Shown: positions 6,441 through 7,488 of the stretch, piece by piece
Position numbering within the stretch: the first letter of the stretch is position 1
Layout: every line of letters starts with the position of its first letter
Origin: Caulobacter sp. B11
Lineage (GTDB): Bacteria > Pseudomonadota > Alphaproteobacteria > Caulobacterales > Caulobacteraceae
Length of the DNA: 7,488 nt
Direction: 5' to 3'
Assembly (NCBI RefSeq): GCF_002737765.1
Contig: NZ_PEGG01000110.1
Location: 1 to 7,488, forward strand
Notes under the pieces: generated by a model
The model's input: the letters and a program-made list of their open reading frames with translations, nothing else
Databases searched by the model: none
Told to the model about the DNA's origin: nothing
Made by a program: the position numbers and the translations under genes

Positions 6441-7301
6441 TCAGTACCGCCGCCAGATCCCGGCGATCCGCTCGGGACCAAACCGCTGCTCCACCGCCGC
6501 ATAGGTCGGCGCATAGTGATCGTGGAGGGTCTTCCTGACCGCGACGGGCGTGGGATTGCTGTTTCTGGAAACATTCACCAGATCACCGAAGTCTCCCGGA
6601 CGGTAGTCCAGCCCCAGGGATTCTATGAACGGCCGCATCACGGCGGTGTTGAACATGTCTTCATAGAACAGGTAGTGGACGGACTCGGGGTCGAAGACGC
6701 TGTCCAGGTTTTCGATCGTGTCCTGATAGCGGCTGCGGATGGCGCAGTCCGGGGTCGGATAATAGCGCAGGATTTCGGCCAGCTCGGCCTCCGGGCCAGG
6801 CCCGGGCCCGCCGGCGGCGCGGCTGTCGTTCTTGATCATCATCCTGACGGCCGAGATGATGCGCTCGACTGGATCGCGCATCAGGAACACCACCCGCACC
6901 GCGAAGCCCCGGGCCTCGAGGCCGGCGCGGATCCCCGCCAGGGTCTCGGCCGACAGGGCCGCGTAGCTGGGCGTGATGTCGCCGGTCAGCCGGGTGCGCG
7001 GATCGGCCAGGGCCAGGGTCTGGAAATAGTCGAAATAGCGCTGCGGATTGCGATAGAATTCCAGCAGCCGGAAACTGTCCTCATGCTCGGGCGCCAGGAT
7101 CTGCGGCCCGGCGGCCAGGGCCCGGACGCGCTCGACCGCGGCGTCGCGGAAGCCGTGGCACTCGGGCACCGTCAGGGCGTCGAAGACATGATACTCCTTG
7201 GCGAACCCCATATTGACGGCGGGATAGGCCTTGAGGTGCTCGTGCAGCCAGGTCGTGCCGCCCTTCTGGCACCCGACGCCCAGCAAGAAGATCTTCGTCA
7301 T
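6441..7301 (-). CDS. PAPS-dependent sulfotransferase
   Basis: This 286-residue enzyme should transfer a sulfuryl group from PAPS to a hydroxyl or amine on a glycan or small acceptor. The 5'-phosphosulfate loop GCQKGGTTWL is at residues 10-19. KEYHVFD at 35-41 matches the KE-x-x-F-type segment carrying the catalytic acid in heparan-type sulfotransferases. TGDITPSYAAL at 106-116 matches their next conserved segment. The 3'-phosphate motif RDPVERIIS lies at 142-150, and YLFYEDM at 210-216 is also typical. The start at 7301 puts MTKIFLLGVG directly before the PAPS loop, as usual; the longer frame to 7397 adds 32 residues of Arg/Gly/Pro-rich sequence unlike protein. A weak GGGTGA lies upstream. 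No signal peptide or membrane segment is present, so it acts in the cytoplasm, unlike Golgi homologues. It follows an FGE-like gene on the same strand with a 150-base gap. Acceptor unknown. Confidence 0.9.
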   Translation of the reverse strand: MTKIFLLGVGCQKGGTTWLHEHLKAYPAVNMGFAKEYHVFDALTVPECHGFRDAAVERVRALAAGPQILAPEHEDSFRLLEFYRNPQRYFDYFQTLALADPRTRLTGDITPSYAALSAETLAGIRAGLEARGFAVRVVFLMRDPVERIISAVRMMIKNDSRAAGGPGPGPEAELAEILRYYPTPDCAIRSRYQDTIENLDSVFDPESVHYLFYEDMFNTAVMRPFIESLGLDYRPGDFGDLVNVSRNSNPTPVAVRKTLHDHYAPTYAAVEQRFGPERIAGIWRRY

Positions 7302-7394
7302 CGCGCGATCACCCGCAAGTCGATCCAGTCCGCCCCGGCCCGCCCGGGGGCGCGGCCCCGGAGCGGATCGAGCGCCCCCAATGGTCTCTGGCAG

Positions 7395-7418
7395 CATCTA
7401 GCGTCCCGCGCCGCTCAA
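7395..7418 (-). promoter_or_regulatory. Weak candidate promoter for the sulfotransferase gene
   Basis: On the minus strand GCTAGATG (7402-7395) matches seven of eight positions of the Caulobacter -10 element GCTANAWC. TTGAGCG (7418-7412) lies nine bases upstream, one base closer than the normal range. The leader would be about 85 bases, with a GC hairpin at 7344-7361. The motif is suggestive only. Confidence 0.25.
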
Positions 7419-7451
7419 TCCCAGCCCCATTCGGCGGCTCGGACCGCCCCC

Positions 7452-7488
7452 CTAGCGCCGTACGATGCAGCGGAAGCCGACATGGGTG
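7452..7488 (-). CDS. C-terminal end of a formylglycine-generating enzyme-like (SUMF1) protein, partial
   Basis: Eleven codons and a TAG stop are visible, reading THVGFRCIVRR. The ending HVGFRC followed by a hydrophobic residue and Arg is the hallmark C-terminus of the FGE-sulfatase (SUMF1/EgtB/PvdO) fold, where GFRC sits at the end of the core. Members convert a sulfatase cysteine to formylglycine or perform other oxygen-dependent reactions. The rest of the gene lies beyond the right edge. The call rests on very few residues, so the subfamily cannot be told. It is on the same strand as the sulfotransferase and 150 bases upstream of it. Confidence 0.5.
   Translation of the reverse strand, partial: THVGFRCIVRR

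Noticed and set aside
6197..6574. A minus-strand open frame of 125 codons crossing the end of the sulfotransferase gene
   Set aside because: It overlaps the well-supported sulfotransferase C-terminus in another frame and is rich in Pro, Arg and Gly with no recognisable motif.

Overview
The window is GC-rich DNA that reads like an alphaproteobacterium, most probably Caulobacterales (Caulobacter, Phenylobacterium or Brevundimonas type). This rests on codon use, a promoter matching the Caulobacter housekeeping consensus, a secreted RTX protein of S-layer-like size, and a palindromic intergenic repeat of a kind common in these genomes. The assignment is inference; no rRNA or taxonomic marker gene is present.

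Layout. (1) Positions 1-1661, minus strand: a family 4 (GT-B) glycosyltransferase. Its N-terminal 386 codons are intact. The 3' third is broken by five single-base frame changes, although each segment still reads as good protein, and the gene runs off the left edge. (2) Positions 1786-1816: a strong intrinsic terminator with a UUCG tetraloop, serving the next gene. (3) Positions 1842-4874, minus strand: a 1010-residue protein made almost wholly of 95 consecutive RTX nonapeptides in unbroken register apart from one 2-residue insertion, followed by a 125-residue C-terminal region of the type I secretion kind. (4) Positions 4875-5166: a divergent intergenic region with a promoter for the plus-strand gene. 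(5) Positions 5167-5955, plus strand: a GT-A (family 2-like) glycosyltransferase. (6) Positions 5953-6440: about 490 bases without a convincing gene, holding a REP-like palindrome that includes the preceding stop codon, a possible terminator, a diverged partial copy of the repeat and two abutting palindromes. (7) Positions 6441-7301, minus strand: a PAPS-dependent sulfotransferase. (8) Positions 7452-7488, minus strand: the last 11 codons of a gene whose end resembles the formylglycine-generating enzyme (SUMF1) fold.

How they may work together (inference). A large acidic calcium-binding secreted protein is flanked by two glycosyltransferases, a sulfotransferase and possibly an FGE-type enzyme. 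This fits a cell-surface or extracellular-matrix locus in which a glycan, or the RTX protein itself, is glycosylated and perhaps sulfated. No ABC transporter, membrane fusion protein or TolC-like channel is in the window, so the export machinery must be encoded elsewhere. The most unusual element is the RTX protein, which is nearly pure repeat with no recognisable catalytic or adhesive domain.
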